Source: Methylobacteriaceae bacterium
GTDB lineage: Bacteria; Pseudomonadota; Alphaproteobacteria; Rhizobiales; Beijerinckiaceae
Direction of reading: 5' to 3'
DNA: 35,582 bases
NCBI GenBank assembly: GCA_019233695.1
Contig: JAFAME010000208.1
Span: 1-35,582, forward strand
The translations under genes were made by a program, and so were the position numbers. The notes beneath the pieces are model-generated. The model was not told the origin of the DNA, did not search any database, and saw only the letters and a list, made by a program, of their open reading frames with translations. Positions 26,258 through 34,085 of the stretch are shown here, piece by piece; position 1 is the first letter of the stretch, and every line of letters begins with the position of its first letter.

Positions 26258-26786
26258 GTCGGGGCGTTTCTTCCTCGGGACCGACGCTGACGGATAGCTA
26301 GGGGGTCACGGGTATTCGAAGGCCGCCATTGCGAGCGCAGCGAAGCAATCCAGAAGAGCAGTATCGGACAGTCGACCCAGTCCGGAAGCGATAGATCCAG
26401 ATGGGAAGCGCTTTGGAATCCCCAGCCTGGGATCGTCGCCGCGGCAAAACGCCAGGTCGCGTTGCGGACCCACCTGATCGAACAAGGTCGGAGCGATAGG
26501 CCTGGGTGAGGCCAGCGACCTCGACAAGGGCTGTCTGCGTCAGGCCGCCATTTCGCAGCGGCCGAATGGCGTTCTTCCTGTCGGCGATCGCGAGCGCGAC
26601 CGGCCGTGGCAAGAGCATGTCGCGGCCTCGCGCGCCGGCGCGGCACTTGAGGGCGATGACGTCGCCCGGCACCCATCGCCGCATTGGCGGCGAGCTTTGC
26701 CTCGACGCGCCGGCGCCCGCGGCTGCGGTTTGGCAAGCTGACGGGCGGCCCGGCGGGTGCCTTCCGCACGATCGGACCTGGCGTTG
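26258..26786. other. Intergenic region without a recognisable gene
   Basis: About 530 bp between the terminator and the end of the convergent minus-strand barrel gene. Open frames exist on both strands but none has a credible start with a ribosome-binding site or a recognisable domain. A minus-strand stretch around 26480-26680 translates to protein-like sequence (for example ALAIADRKNAIRPLRNGG), and the apparent protein-like character moves between frames further on, so this could be a decayed gene; I cannot name it. One arm of a repeat lies at 26323-26353. Confidence 0.5.
26323..26353. repeat. Single arm of a dispersed Hyphomicrobiales intergenic repeat
   Basis: The sequence CCGCCATTGCGAGCGCAGCG followed by AAGCAATCCAG resembles the common dispersed repeat of this order, usually found as two inverted arms around a hairpin. 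Only one arm is clear here, so the element is probably partial or decayed. Identification is from memory of similar repeats. Confidence 0.5.
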
Positions 26787-28454
26787 TCAGAAATGGTAGG
26801 ACGATTGTGCGAAGATCTGGCCACGCTGCGTTGAAAATCTCGCGACTTGCGGGCCGCCGTTGATCGTGGCGTCCTGAAACAGCATGTGGCCCTTGGCGTT
26901 CATCGACCAGTAGCGACCGCCGATGCCGATGTCGAAATTGTTCGCAAGAGCGTAGTTGATCTCGCCTTCAACCTGGAAGCCGTTCGATCCCGTCCCGGTC
27001 TCCGGGATCGCGCCGGAGAAGTCAGTCGGTTGCCGCAGCCAGTGATTGTTGTCTGCATTGAAGGATATCCACGGGAGCCAAGCAGCTTCTGCGCGGATAT
27101 TGAAGCCGGACGGAAGGAAGAGCTGCCCCGCCAACCCCAAGCGCACGGCCTGCCAGCGGCCCTCGTCGCTGATGGTCAGATTGGCCGGGTCCACTTGGCC
27201 CGGGGCGCAAATGTCTGGATTTCCGGCCGTCTGAGTGCAACCGAATGCATTGAAGCGCTCGTCGAGATAGTGGTAGCCGGCAAAGCCGCCGAATTTGTAC
27301 CAGGACGACACGAGCCCGTAGTAACCGGCATCGGCAGTGGCATAGCCCAGGCGGCCGTCCTTCTGCGGGCTGTTGGTCGAGGAATAGGGTGCGGTCACCG
27401 GCGGGAAATCCTCGTCCTGCAAAGTACCGTTGAACTCTTTGCCGATGCCAGCATAGCCTTTCAGGAAAATGCCGGAATTTTCGTCGATCTGTCCGAAGAT
27501 TTCACTGGTTGCAGCGGTTGCATTTTTGTAGGTCAGGCGAGAAAGCCGTGTCAGGCCGCGCCCATCGTAAAGGGTCAGGCGGGCGTTGCTCGTCGACACG
27601 CCGGCGCGCGCGCCAAACCTCATGGTTACGCCGCTCGTTGCGACTTGGCTCGCGTCCACCGCAGGCGGGTCGTCCTCCGTCCCATCGAACTCGTAGTTCA
27701 CGCCAAGGCGCAGCGTGTACCCTTTGAACGCTGCCGTCGTGTCGGTTTCCCCGTCGGGCCTTGCGGGATTGGGCGGGCTTACGACGTGGCCATGACCAAG
27801 GTCGAAATAGAGAAACTCGGCGCCGACAGACCATCGGCGAGTGAGTGCGTATTCCAGGCCCGCGCCTGCGGCAAAGCCGACGCCGATGTCGCTGTGTGAG
27901 CCGGCGTAAGACAGGCCCAAGGTCGGAAAATTCAAGTAGCTCGACAATTTGGTTTCGCCGAAGGCCAGACCCGCCGTCCCATAGATGAGAAGATCGTCGA
28001 ATGGAGCATAGCCGACGCGTCCGCGGATCGTTCCCAGCGAATCCAGTCTCTGCATCTGCGTGGCGGCGAAAGGAAAGCCCAGATATGAGCCGATGGCACT
28101 CTTCTTGGCCTGTGAGCCGCCGACGAAGTCGAAATCACTCTCCGCACCAATGACAAGCGCGCCCCATTGCTTGTTGTAGCCGACCTGGGCGCCGCCCATG
28201 AAGCCCGTGGCCGAGAGATTGAATGGCCCACCCGGCGGTGGCAGGCCGAGGCCGAACCCGGGCGGGAACCAGACCTGCGTTGCGGTACTGCTCGGTGACC
28301 ATGCGGCGCCGCCGTTGACGCCAATGTTGAACCCTTCCCAACGTGTGCCGCCGGCCGTAGACGGCGGCTCCAATGGCAGGTCAAGGTCGGCGGCCAAGGT
28401 CGCGCCGGCGCCGCCGGCAAGGGAACAAGCGACAAGAATAGAATAGCGGTTCAC
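26787..28454 (-). CDS. Two-barrel outer-membrane protein: Omp25-like plus omptin-like
   Basis: A 555-residue secreted protein. A signal peptide (NRYSILVACSLAGGAGATLA) precedes an N-terminal barrel (about 25-260) of the Omp25/Opa type: WEGFNIGVNGGAAW, GFMGGAQVGYN, IGAESDFD, GTIRGRVGYA, LIYGTAGLAFGE, WSVGAEFLYFDLG, and YTLRLGVNYEF as a complete last strand. A second barrel (about 275-555) resembles omptins: RLSRLTYKNATA, QDEDF (D347, D349), RLGYATADAGYY, FGGFAGYHYLDERF, an aromatic strand with NNHW (H471) and a final SSYHF. Omptin catalysis needs Asp83, Asp85, Asp210 and His212 (OmpT); the Asp210 position seems to be Asn469 with D468 beside it. The start is GTG 28454, supported by GGGAG; ATG 28464-28466 is an alternative. 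Confidence 0.85.
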   Translation of the reverse strand: MNRYSILVACSLAGGAGATLAADLDLPLEPPSTAGGTRWEGFNIGVNGGAAWSPSSTATQVWFPPGFGLGLPPPGGPFNLSATGFMGGAQVGYNKQWGALVIGAESDFDFVGGSQAKKSAIGSYLGFPFAATQMQRLDSLGTIRGRVGYAPFDDLLIYGTAGLAFGETKLSSYLNFPTLGLSYAGSHSDIGVGFAAGAGLEYALTRRWSVGAEFLYFDLGHGHVVSPPNPARPDGETDTTAAFKGYTLRLGVNYEFDGTEDDPPAVDASQVATSGVTMRFGARAGVSTSNARLTLYDGRGLTRLSRLTYKNATAATSEIFGQIDENSGIFLKGYAGIGKEFNGTLQDEDFPPVTAPYSSTNSPQKDGRLGYATADAGYYGLVSSWYKFGGFAGYHYLDERFNAFGCTQTAGNPDICAPGQVDPANLTISDEGRWQAVRLGLAGQLFLPSGFNIRAEAAWLPWISFNADNNHWLRQPTDFSGAIPETGTGSNGFQVEGEINYALANNFDIGIGGRYWSMNAKGHMLFQDATINGGPQVARFSTQRGQIFAQSSYHF

Positions 28455-28573
28455 TGGCGCTCCCATGACGTTGTCTCGAAGGGCCAAAGATCTTCGAGAT
28501 AAAACTGCGCGAGAAGACGGCGGCTTCGACTTCGCCAATACGGCACCGCCAAGTCTCCGGTGCTAGGGAGACG

Positions 28574-28592
28574 TTAACCATAACATCCTTAA
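28574..28592 (-). promoter_or_regulatory. TTAA pair upstream of the two-barrel gene (possible CtrA half-sites)
   Basis: TTAACCAT at 28574-28581, the known CtrA half-site form, is followed by a second TTAAC with an 11-base spacer instead of seven. It lies about 120 bases upstream of the GTG start at 28454. It is weaker evidence than the two N7 boxes, but it occurs in front of the third barrel gene of the cluster. Confidence 0.35.
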
Positions 28593-28735
28593 CGAACCGT
28601 CAACGCACGTGTGTTGGGCCGCGGTTTCGCTTCGTGGTTGCCGATATGATCTTGGGCGCTACCTCGCGCCGGCACCAAGCATCGCTTCAGATTTTGTCGG
28701 GTTTCTCTTGTCAGGGGCCGCCACAAGGAGGACGA

Positions 28736-28804
28736 TTGGTAGCCGACAAGCTCAAGCAATCTGTACCGCAGCAGATTTTGAACCAAATTTTATCGCTACG
28801 TTAA
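28736..28804 (+). other. Possible 22-codon small ORF with strong ribosome-binding site
   Basis: AAGGAGGA (28725-28732) stands three bases before TTG 28736, opening a frame of 22 codons (VADKLKQSVPQQILNQILSL in part) that ends in TAA at 28802-28804, touching the CtrA-like box. It is basic and amphipathic. A TTG start and short length make chance likely; it would need a promoter upstream of the CtrA box. Confidence 0.2.
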
Positions 28805-28806
28805 GG

Positions 28807-28821
28807 TTAAGGCGTCCTTAA
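28807..28821 (+). promoter_or_regulatory. Candidate CtrA-binding box upstream of third barrel gene
   Basis: A perfect TTAA-N7-TTAA (spacer GGCGTCC) within GGTTAAGGCGTCCTTAAGAA, starting 89 bases before ATG 28896. It matches the box at 25142 in 16 of 20 positions and in distance to the start codon (94 against 89). An additional TTAA lies two bases upstream (28801). Confidence 0.6.
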
Positions 28822-28895
28822 GAAACGTTTGAGAGGATTTCCCCGGTGAGTTTGCGTCGCCGCGGTACGGCGACACGGCTGAGGAAGTTCCAAAG

Positions 28896-29672
28896 ATGTA
28901 CTGCTCGAGATTCTTTGTAGCGCTGGTTCCGATGGTGGCGCTCCTGGTCCCGTCAGCCTTTCCCGCCGACCTTGGACCCTCGCCCATCGAACCCGCCCAA
29001 GAGGTCGAGCCTCTCGTCGAACTCGGCACCGGCTGGTACCTGCGCGGCGATATCGGCTATTCCCTCAATCAGAGCAGCGGGTTTGCACGGGGCGGCGTGC
29101 AGTTCGCCAATGGGAAGCTCGCAAACAGCTGGACCGGTACTCTTGGCGGCGGCTACCAGCTCAACTCCTGGTTTCGCACTGACATTACCGTCGATTACCG
29201 GGGGGACCTGCGCCTGTCGGGACGGGGGCATGTCAGCCCCGCAGTCTGCCTCGGCACGTTCAGCGGATGCGATGTCTTCCACAACACTAAACTGTCGGCG
29301 GCGACGGGACTATGGAACGCCTATGTCGATCTTGGGACCTGGTCGGGTTTCACGCCTTACGTCGGCGCTGGCGTCGGCGCCTCGGTCAACCGCATGACGA
29401 ACGTCTCCAACATATTCATCAACGACGACACAGGGCTCGAATATCCAGGCCTCAGCAACGTAGTCGGCCGCCATGTGACAACGCAATTCGCCTGGGCTCT
29501 GATGGCGGGCGCCGCCGTTTCCGTCGCTCCACACACGCAGGTCGACTTCGGGTATCGCTTTCTAGACCTCGGCCGCTTCCGCTCCTTCGCGGGGATCGCG
29601 ACTCCGCCTTTCACCACGAAGTCGCTGCAGGCCAATGAGTTTCGCATTGGCCTGCGCTACATGATCGACTGA
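28896..29672 (+). CDS. Omp25-like outer-membrane beta-barrel protein (paralogue)
   Basis: A 258-residue outer-membrane protein with a signal peptide (FFVALVPMVALLVPSAFPA, cut before DLG) and the same strand pattern as the gene at 25236: GWYLRGDIGYS, GYQLNSWFRTDITVDYRG, AYVDLGTWSGFTPYVGAGVGA, FAWALMAGAAVSVAPHTQ, GYRFLDLGRF and EFRIGLRYMID. Two cysteines (CLGTFSGC) in an outer loop could form a disulphide. Unlike most barrels it ends in Asp rather than an aromatic residue and lacks the Pro-rich tail of its paralogue. No clear consensus ribosome-binding site, only GAGGAAG about nine bases upstream. Function beyond envelope structure is unknown. Confidence 0.92.
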   Translation: MYCSRFFVALVPMVALLVPSAFPADLGPSPIEPAQEVEPLVELGTGWYLRGDIGYSLNQSSGFARGGVQFANGKLANSWTGTLGGGYQLNSWFRTDITVDYRGDLRLSGRGHVSPAVCLGTFSGCDVFHNTKLSAATGLWNAYVDLGTWSGFTPYVGAGVGASVNRMTNVSNIFINDDTGLEYPGLSNVVGRHVTTQFAWALMAGAAVSVAPHTQVDFGYRFLDLGRFRSFAGIATPPFTTKSLQANEFRIGLRYMID

Positions 29673-29796
29673 TCCAGCCATTCGTCCGGCCGTCACGACA
29701 GACCGGCAAAGGCCCGGGATCCTCATTCGCGTGCGGCGATGTGAGAAATCGCGCTTGACCGGATCAGGCACTCCGCGTATCGGCGTCGGCGGGACA

Positions 29797-29833
29797 CCTC
29801 TCCCCAACGAGAGGCGCCCATCTGAAAGGATGG
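29797..29833 (+). ncRNA. serC leader: two tandem hairpins covering the ribosome-binding site
   Basis: Hairpin 1 pairs CCTCTC (29797-29802) with GAGAGG (29809-29814) around a six-base loop. Hairpin 2 pairs CCATC (29818-29822) with GATGG (29829-29833) around TGAAAG, so the GAAAGGA ribosome-binding site of serC is in its loop and stem. ATG follows four bases later. This agrees with the serC RNA motif described upstream of serC in alphaproteobacteria: two tandem hairpins, the second near the ribosome-binding site. It probably regulates translation; the ligand or trigger is unknown. Confidence 0.75.
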
Positions 29834-29837
29834 ATCC

Positions 29838-31046
29838 ATGCCGGCGATTGTCGAGGCATCCACGGATGCCGCCCGCGACCTGTCCGCTCGCCCGACGGCG
29901 CGACCCCGGGTCGCGAACTTCTCCTCCGGACCTTGTGCCAAGCGCCCCGGCTGGAGCCCCGAAATCCTCGCCAGGGCAACGCTCGGACGCTCGCACCGCG
30001 CCAAGGCCGGCAAGGCAAAGCTGAGGCTTGCCATCGATTTGACGCGCGATGTGCTGCGGCTCCCGCACGAGTATCGCGTCGGCATCGTGCCGGCCTCCGA
30101 CACGGGCGCCGTCGAGATGGCCCTGTGGTCGCTCCTCGGCGCGCGCGGCGTCGACCTTCTGGCCTGGGAGAGTTTTGGGGAAGGCTGGGTCACCGACGCC
30201 CTGAAACAGCTGAAGCTGAAGGACGCACGCGTGCTGCGCGCCGACTATGGCGACATCGTCGATCTCGCCACCGTCAATTTCGACAACGACGTCGTCTTCA
30301 CCTGGAACGGCACGACGTCCGGCGTGCGCGTGCCGAACGGCGATTTCATCCCTGCCGATCGCAAGGGGCTCACGATCTGCGATGCGACCTCAGCGGCCTT
30401 CGCGCAGGCGCTCGATTGGCCGAAGCTCGATGTCGTGACCTTCTCGTGGCAGAAGGCGCTCGGCGGGGAGGCCGCCCACGGCATGCTCATCCTGTCGCCG
30501 CGTGCCGTCGAGCGGCTCACGAGCTACACGCCGCCCTGGCCGCTGCCGAAGATCTTTCGCATGACCTCCGGCGGCAAACTCATCGAGGGCATCTTCCAGG
30601 GTGAGACGATCAACACCCCTTCGATGCTGTGCGTCGAGGACTATATCGACGCGCTCTACTGGGCCAAGGAGCTCGGGGGCCTTGACGCGCTGATCTGGCG
30701 CGCCGATGCCAATGCCACCGTCCTTGCCCGATGGGTTGCGAGAACGCCCTGGGTCGATTTCCTCGCCAGGAATCCGGCGACCCGCTCCAACACCAGCGTC
30801 TGCCTCAAGATCGTGGATCCGCTGGTGGCCTCGCTGCCGCAGGACGCCCAGGCGAGTTTCGCCAAGGGATTGGCAGACGCTCTCGAAAGGGAGGGGGCTG
30901 CCTTCGACATCGGCTCCTACCGCGATGCTCCGCCGGGCTTGCGCATCTGGTGTGGCGCCACGGTCGAAGCTTCCGATATCGAGGCACTGACCCGCTGGCT
31001 TGATTGGGCATTTGCCGAGGCGAAAGCCGATCTTAGCAAGGCCTGA
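29838..31046 (+). CDS. serC: Phosphoserine aminotransferase
   Basis: Converts 3-phosphohydroxypyruvate and glutamate to phosphoserine, the second step of serine synthesis (and a step of pyridoxal phosphate synthesis in some bacteria). The protein has 402 residues of the long alphaproteobacterial class: [41 protein letters not shown], and [10 protein letters not shown] with the PLP lysine K206. The N-terminal 25 residues are an extra low-complexity leader. The start ATG 29838 follows the GAAAGGA site within the leader hairpin. serA follows 281 bp downstream, the previous step of the pathway. Confidence 0.96.
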   Translation: MPAIVEASTDAARDLSARPTARPRVANFSSGPCAKRPGWSPEILARATLGRSHRAKAGKAKLRLAIDLTRDVLRLPHEYRVGIVPASDTGAVEMALWSLLGARGVDLLAWESFGEGWVTDALKQLKLKDARVLRADYGDIVDLATVNFDNDVVFTWNGTTSGVRVPNGDFIPADRKGLTICDATSAAFAQALDWPKLDVVTFSWQKALGGEAAHGMLILSPRAVERLTSYTPPWPLPKIFRMTSGGKLIEGIFQGETINTPSMLCVEDYIDALYWAKELGGLDALIWRADANATVLARWVARTPWVDFLARNPATRSNTSVCLKIVDPLVASLPQDAQASFAKGLADALEREGAAFDIGSYRDAPPGLRIWCGATVEASDIEALTRWLDWAFAEAKADLSKA

Positions 31047-31172
31047 GCGTTGGCGGTGGGTTGCGGTCCGAAGCCGCTCTGGGGCCGTCAGGGATCCACA
31101 CCCTCTGCCCAGCATCGGACTCTAGGAGCCCTTTTGAAAACAGGTGAATCGAGTGGGTTGTCGCGTCCCCAT

Positions 31173-31255
31173 CCGCTCATCCCTGCGAAGGCGGAGATCC
31201 AGAAGCCGAAGGGCTCTTCCTTCCCCTTGGGTTCCGCTTTCGCGGGAACGAGCGG
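31173..31255. repeat. REP-like inverted repeat between serC and serA
   Basis: Arms CCGCTCATCCCTGCGAAGGC (from 31173) and GCTTTCGCGGGAACGAGCGG (to 31255) are imperfect inverted repeats (CCGCTC, TCCC, GCGAA, GCGGA segments pair). It resembles the dispersed CCCGCGAAAGCGG element of this order. It fills much of the 281-bp serC-serA gap and could form a long hairpin in the mRNA, so it may process or partly terminate the transcript. Confidence 0.75.
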
Positions 31256-31327
31256 GTTCGGGTTGCGGCAATTGTTTCGTGACAGCCCTGGCCCAAAAGA
31301 CCATCCTCGATAGCAGGGACGACGTAT

Positions 31328-32908
31328 ATGGCCCCGCATGTTCTGATCTCTGATGCTCTCTCGCCCGCCGCCGTCGCCATCTTCAAGGAACGCGGCGTCG
31401 AGGTCGACGTGAAGCCCGGCCTCGACAAGGACGAGCTCGCTCGCGTCATCGCAGACTACGACGGGCTTGCGGTCCGATCGGCGACCAAGGTCACGGCAAA
31501 GCTCCTCGAAAAGGCGCGTCGGCTGAAGGTCGTGGGCCGCGCCGGAATCGGCGTCGACAACATCGACATTCCGGCCGCCACGGCCAAGGGCGTGATCGTC
31601 ATGAACACGCCGTTCGGCAACTCGATCACGACCGCCGAGCACGCCATCGCCCTGATGTTCGCGCTGGCACGCCAGATCCCGAGCGCCGATGCCTCGACCC
31701 AGGCCGGCAAATGGGAAAAAAACCGCTTCATGGGCGTCGAGATCACCGGCAAGACGCTGGGCATCATCGGATGCGGCAATGTCGGCTCGATCGTCGCCGA
31801 ACGGGCCATCGGCCTGAGGATGCGGGTTGTTGCCCATGATCCGTTCCTGTCGCCGGAACGGGCGTTGGCGCTCGGCGTCGAGAAGATCGGGCTCGACGAA
31901 CTTCTTGCCCGTGCCGACATCATCACGCTGCACACGCCGATGACGGCGCAGACCAAGGACATCCTCTCGGCGGAGAATCTCGCCAAGACGAGGAAGGGGG
32001 TGCGGATCATCAACTGCGCCCGCGGCGGCCTCGTCGATGAGGGCGCGCTGCGCAAGCTCATCGATGCGGGCCATGTGGCGGGCGCCGCCTTCGACGTCTT
32101 CACCGAGGAGCCGGCCAAGGCAAACCCGCTCTTCGGCCATCCGAACGTCGTGTGCACGCCGCATCTTGGCGCCTCCACGACGGAGGCGCAGGAGAACGTT
32201 GCCCTGCAGGTCGCCGAGCAGATGTCGGACTATCTGATCCGCGGCGCCATCGCGAACGCGGTCAATTTCCCCTCGATCACGGCGGAAGAGGCGCCGCGGC
32301 TGAAGCCGTTCATCGCGCTTGCCGAGCGGCTCGGCTCCTTCGCCGGCCAGCTGACCGAAACGGGCATCATCAAGGTGACCATCACCTATGAAGGCACGGC
32401 GGCGGGGCTGAAGACGAAGGCGCTGACGGCGGCCGCCGTCGCCGGCCTGCTGCGCCCGCTGCTTGCCGACGTCAACGTCGTCTCGGCCCCGGTCGTCGCC
32501 AAGGAGCGCGGCATCACCATCGACGAGGTGGTGCGCGCCGGCGACGGCGACTATGAATCGGCGATCACGCTCTCAGTGCGGACCGAGCGGCAGGAGCGCG
32601 CGGTCGTCGGCACGGTGTTCCACGACGGCAAGCCGCGCATCGTCAGCATCAAGGGCATCAACGTCGATGCCGAGTTCGCACCCTCGATGATCTACGTCAC
32701 CAACGAGGACAAGCCGGGCTTCATCGGCGCCTTCGCGAGCCTCTTGGGCGGCGCCGGCGTCAATATCGCGACCTTCGCGCTCGGCCGCGACAGGGAAGGC
32801 GGATCGGCGATCGCGCTCGTTGCCGTCGACGGCCCGGTGCCGGAGGGGGTGCTGCGCCAGATCCAGAAAATTCCGAGCGTCAAGCAGGCAAAGCCGCTGC
32901 GGTTTTGA
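31328..32908 (+). CDS. serA: D-3-phosphoglycerate dehydrogenase (type 1)
   Basis: The first step of serine synthesis: NAD-dependent oxidation of 3-phosphoglycerate. The protein has 526 residues, the long type-1 form with an intervening ASB domain (about 320-440) and a C-terminal ACT domain (about 455-526, MIYVTNEDKPGFIG). The NAD site is GIIGCGNVG; the catalytic Arg is R232 (NCARGG) and His H279 (TPHLGAST). The ACT domain suggests serine feedback. The start ATG is preceded by GGGACGACGTAT with a weak ribosome-binding site (AGGGA). It is likely cotranscribed with serC through the REP-like hairpin. Confidence 0.97.
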   Translation: MAPHVLISDALSPAAVAIFKERGVEVDVKPGLDKDELARVIADYDGLAVRSATKVTAKLLEKARRLKVVGRAGIGVDNIDIPAATAKGVIVMNTPFGNSITTAEHAIALMFALARQIPSADASTQAGKWEKNRFMGVEITGKTLGIIGCGNVGSIVAERAIGLRMRVVAHDPFLSPERALALGVEKIGLDELLARADIITLHTPMTAQTKDILSAENLAKTRKGVRIINCARGGLVDEGALRKLIDAGHVAGAAFDVFTEEPAKANPLFGHPNVVCTPHLGASTTEAQENVALQVAEQMSDYLIRGAIANAVNFPSITAEEAPRLKPFIALAERLGSFAGQLTETGIIKVTITYEGTAAGLKTKALTAAAVAGLLRPLLADVNVVSAPVVAKERGITIDEVVRAGDGDYESAITLSVRTERQERAVVGTVFHDGKPRIVSIKGINVDAEFAPSMIYVTNEDKPGFIGAFASLLGGAGVNIATFALGRDREGGSAIALVAVDGPVPEGVLRQIQKIPSVKQAKPLRF

Positions 32909-32927
32909 GCGCCGTCACAGGCCGAGC

Positions 32928-32988
32928 GTAGCCCGGATGGAGCGCAGCGAAATCCGGGGCCCCGCATGTCGCTTCGCTCATGGGCTAC
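32928..32988. repeat. REP-like palindrome after serA
   Basis: The outer arms GTAGCCC (32928-32934) and GGGCTAC (32982-32988) are perfect inverted repeats; inside, GGAGCGCAGCGAAATCCGGG and CATGTCGCTTCGCTC partly pair. It lies between the convergent serA and dehydrogenase genes, 20 bases after the serA stop, and may act as a bidirectional terminator. No U-run follows. Confidence 0.8.
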
Positions 32989-32992
32989 TTGC

Positions 32993-33910
32993 TCACTCCA
33001 CCCCCGGCAGCTTCAGCCCGGCGATCATCGCGTAGAGCCGCGCGACCGAGGCGTCGTCGTCGCGCCCCATGCCGGCGGCGGCCGTCATCAGGAACATCTG
33101 CAGCGCCGAGGAGGCGACAGGCGTCGGGAATTTTTCCGACCGGGAGATGTCGGCAACGATGCCGAGGTCCTTGGTGAAAATGTCGACGGCGCTGCGCGCG
33201 GCATAGTCGCCCGCAAGGATGTGTGGCACGCGGTTTTCGAACATCCATGAATTGCCGGCCGAGGCGGCGATCACCTCGTAGACCCTGGCAAGATCGAGGC
33301 CAAGCCGGCTTGCCAATGCGATGGCCTCGCAGGCGGCCGCGATATGGACGCCGGCCAGCAGCTGATTGACGATCTTGAACGAGGCGCCGATGCCCGGCTC
33401 CTCGCCGAGGTCATAGACCTTCGCTGCCATGGCATCGAGCACGGGGCGCGCCTTGGCGAAGGCGGCAGGCGATCCCGAGGCAAGCACCGTCAGCGCGCCC
33501 TCGGCGGCGCGTTGCGTCCCGCCGCTGATCGGCGCGTCGAGGTAGAGAAGCCCATGGTTCTCGACTTCCAGCGCCAGCTGTCGTGCGCGGCCCGGCGCCA
33601 TCGTCGCGCAGGAGACCACGACGGCGCCTCGCCCGGCAGTCTCGACCACCCCCGATTTGTTGAACAGCGCCTCGCCCGTCTGATCGCTGTTGACCACGAC
33701 GATCACGATGATCTGCGCCTCCTTGGCGGCGGCGGCCGGCGTTGCGGCCGCCGTCCCATGCTCCCTGGCGAATTGCGCGAGCGTCTCGGCGCGGACGTCA
33801 TAGCCGACAACCTGGAAACCGCGTCTCGCGAGCGACCCCGCAATGCCGTAGCCCATCGAACCGAGGCCGATCACGGCAATCTTCGTCCCGCTCGCGCCTG
33901 CCTCGCTCAT
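32993..33910 (-). CDS. 3-hydroxyisobutyrate-dehydrogenase-family oxidoreductase, LtnD-like
   Basis: An NAD-dependent beta-hydroxyacid dehydrogenase of 305 residues. IAVIGLGSMGYGIA is the Rossmann motif; LDAPISGGTQRAAEGALTV is the substrate-binding segment; the catalytic lysine lies in FKIVNQLLAGVHIAAACEA; a second signature is SVDIFTKDLGIV. The NQLLAGVHIA stretch is like L-threonate dehydrogenase (LtnD/YgbJ) rather than MmsB or GarR, so L-threonate is the best guess; the rest of a threonate pathway is not next to it. It is divergent from the GH39 gene across 175 bp. No ribosome-binding site is prominent (GGGAAAAC before ATG). Confidence 0.9.
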   Translation of the reverse strand: MSEAGASGTKIAVIGLGSMGYGIAGSLARRGFQVVGYDVRAETLAQFAREHGTAAATPAAAAKEAQIIVIVVVNSDQTGEALFNKSGVVETAGRGAVVVSCATMAPGRARQLALEVENHGLLYLDAPISGGTQRAAEGALTVLASGSPAAFAKARPVLDAMAAKVYDLGEEPGIGASFKIVNQLLAGVHIAAACEAIALASRLGLDLARVYEVIAASAGNSWMFENRVPHILAGDYAARSAVDIFTKDLGIVADISRSEKFPTPVASSALQMFLMTAAAGMGRDDDASVARLYAMIAGLKLPGVE

Positions 33911-34085
33911 GTTTTCCCCTTCCGGTCATGCCTCGCCGGGTCACTGGCGGGATGCCACCAAAAAGCTATATGCGCAGGACGGAACCGATCACGACCCCCC
34001 GAGGCCCAAAATTCACCCCAATGCAAAAGCGGTGGCTCACAGGAGCCTCGATGTTGAACGAATCCAGGCCGAGGTGATCGCCGCC

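Larger units (their letters stand above)
28455..28895. other. Divergent promoter region between two barrel genes
   Basis: About 440 bp separating the minus-strand two-barrel gene from the plus-strand barrel gene. It is less GC-rich than its surroundings. It holds a TTAA pair near the minus-strand gene (28574-28592), a perfect TTAA-N7-TTAA box near the plus-strand gene (28807-28821) and one short open frame with a consensus ribosome-binding site (28736-28804). No standard gene is present. Confidence 0.7.

Noticed and set aside
26847-27899. 350-codon plus-strand open frame opposite the two-barrel gene
   Set aside because: It is antisense to a clear secreted barrel protein and has no signal peptide, domain or ribosome-binding site.
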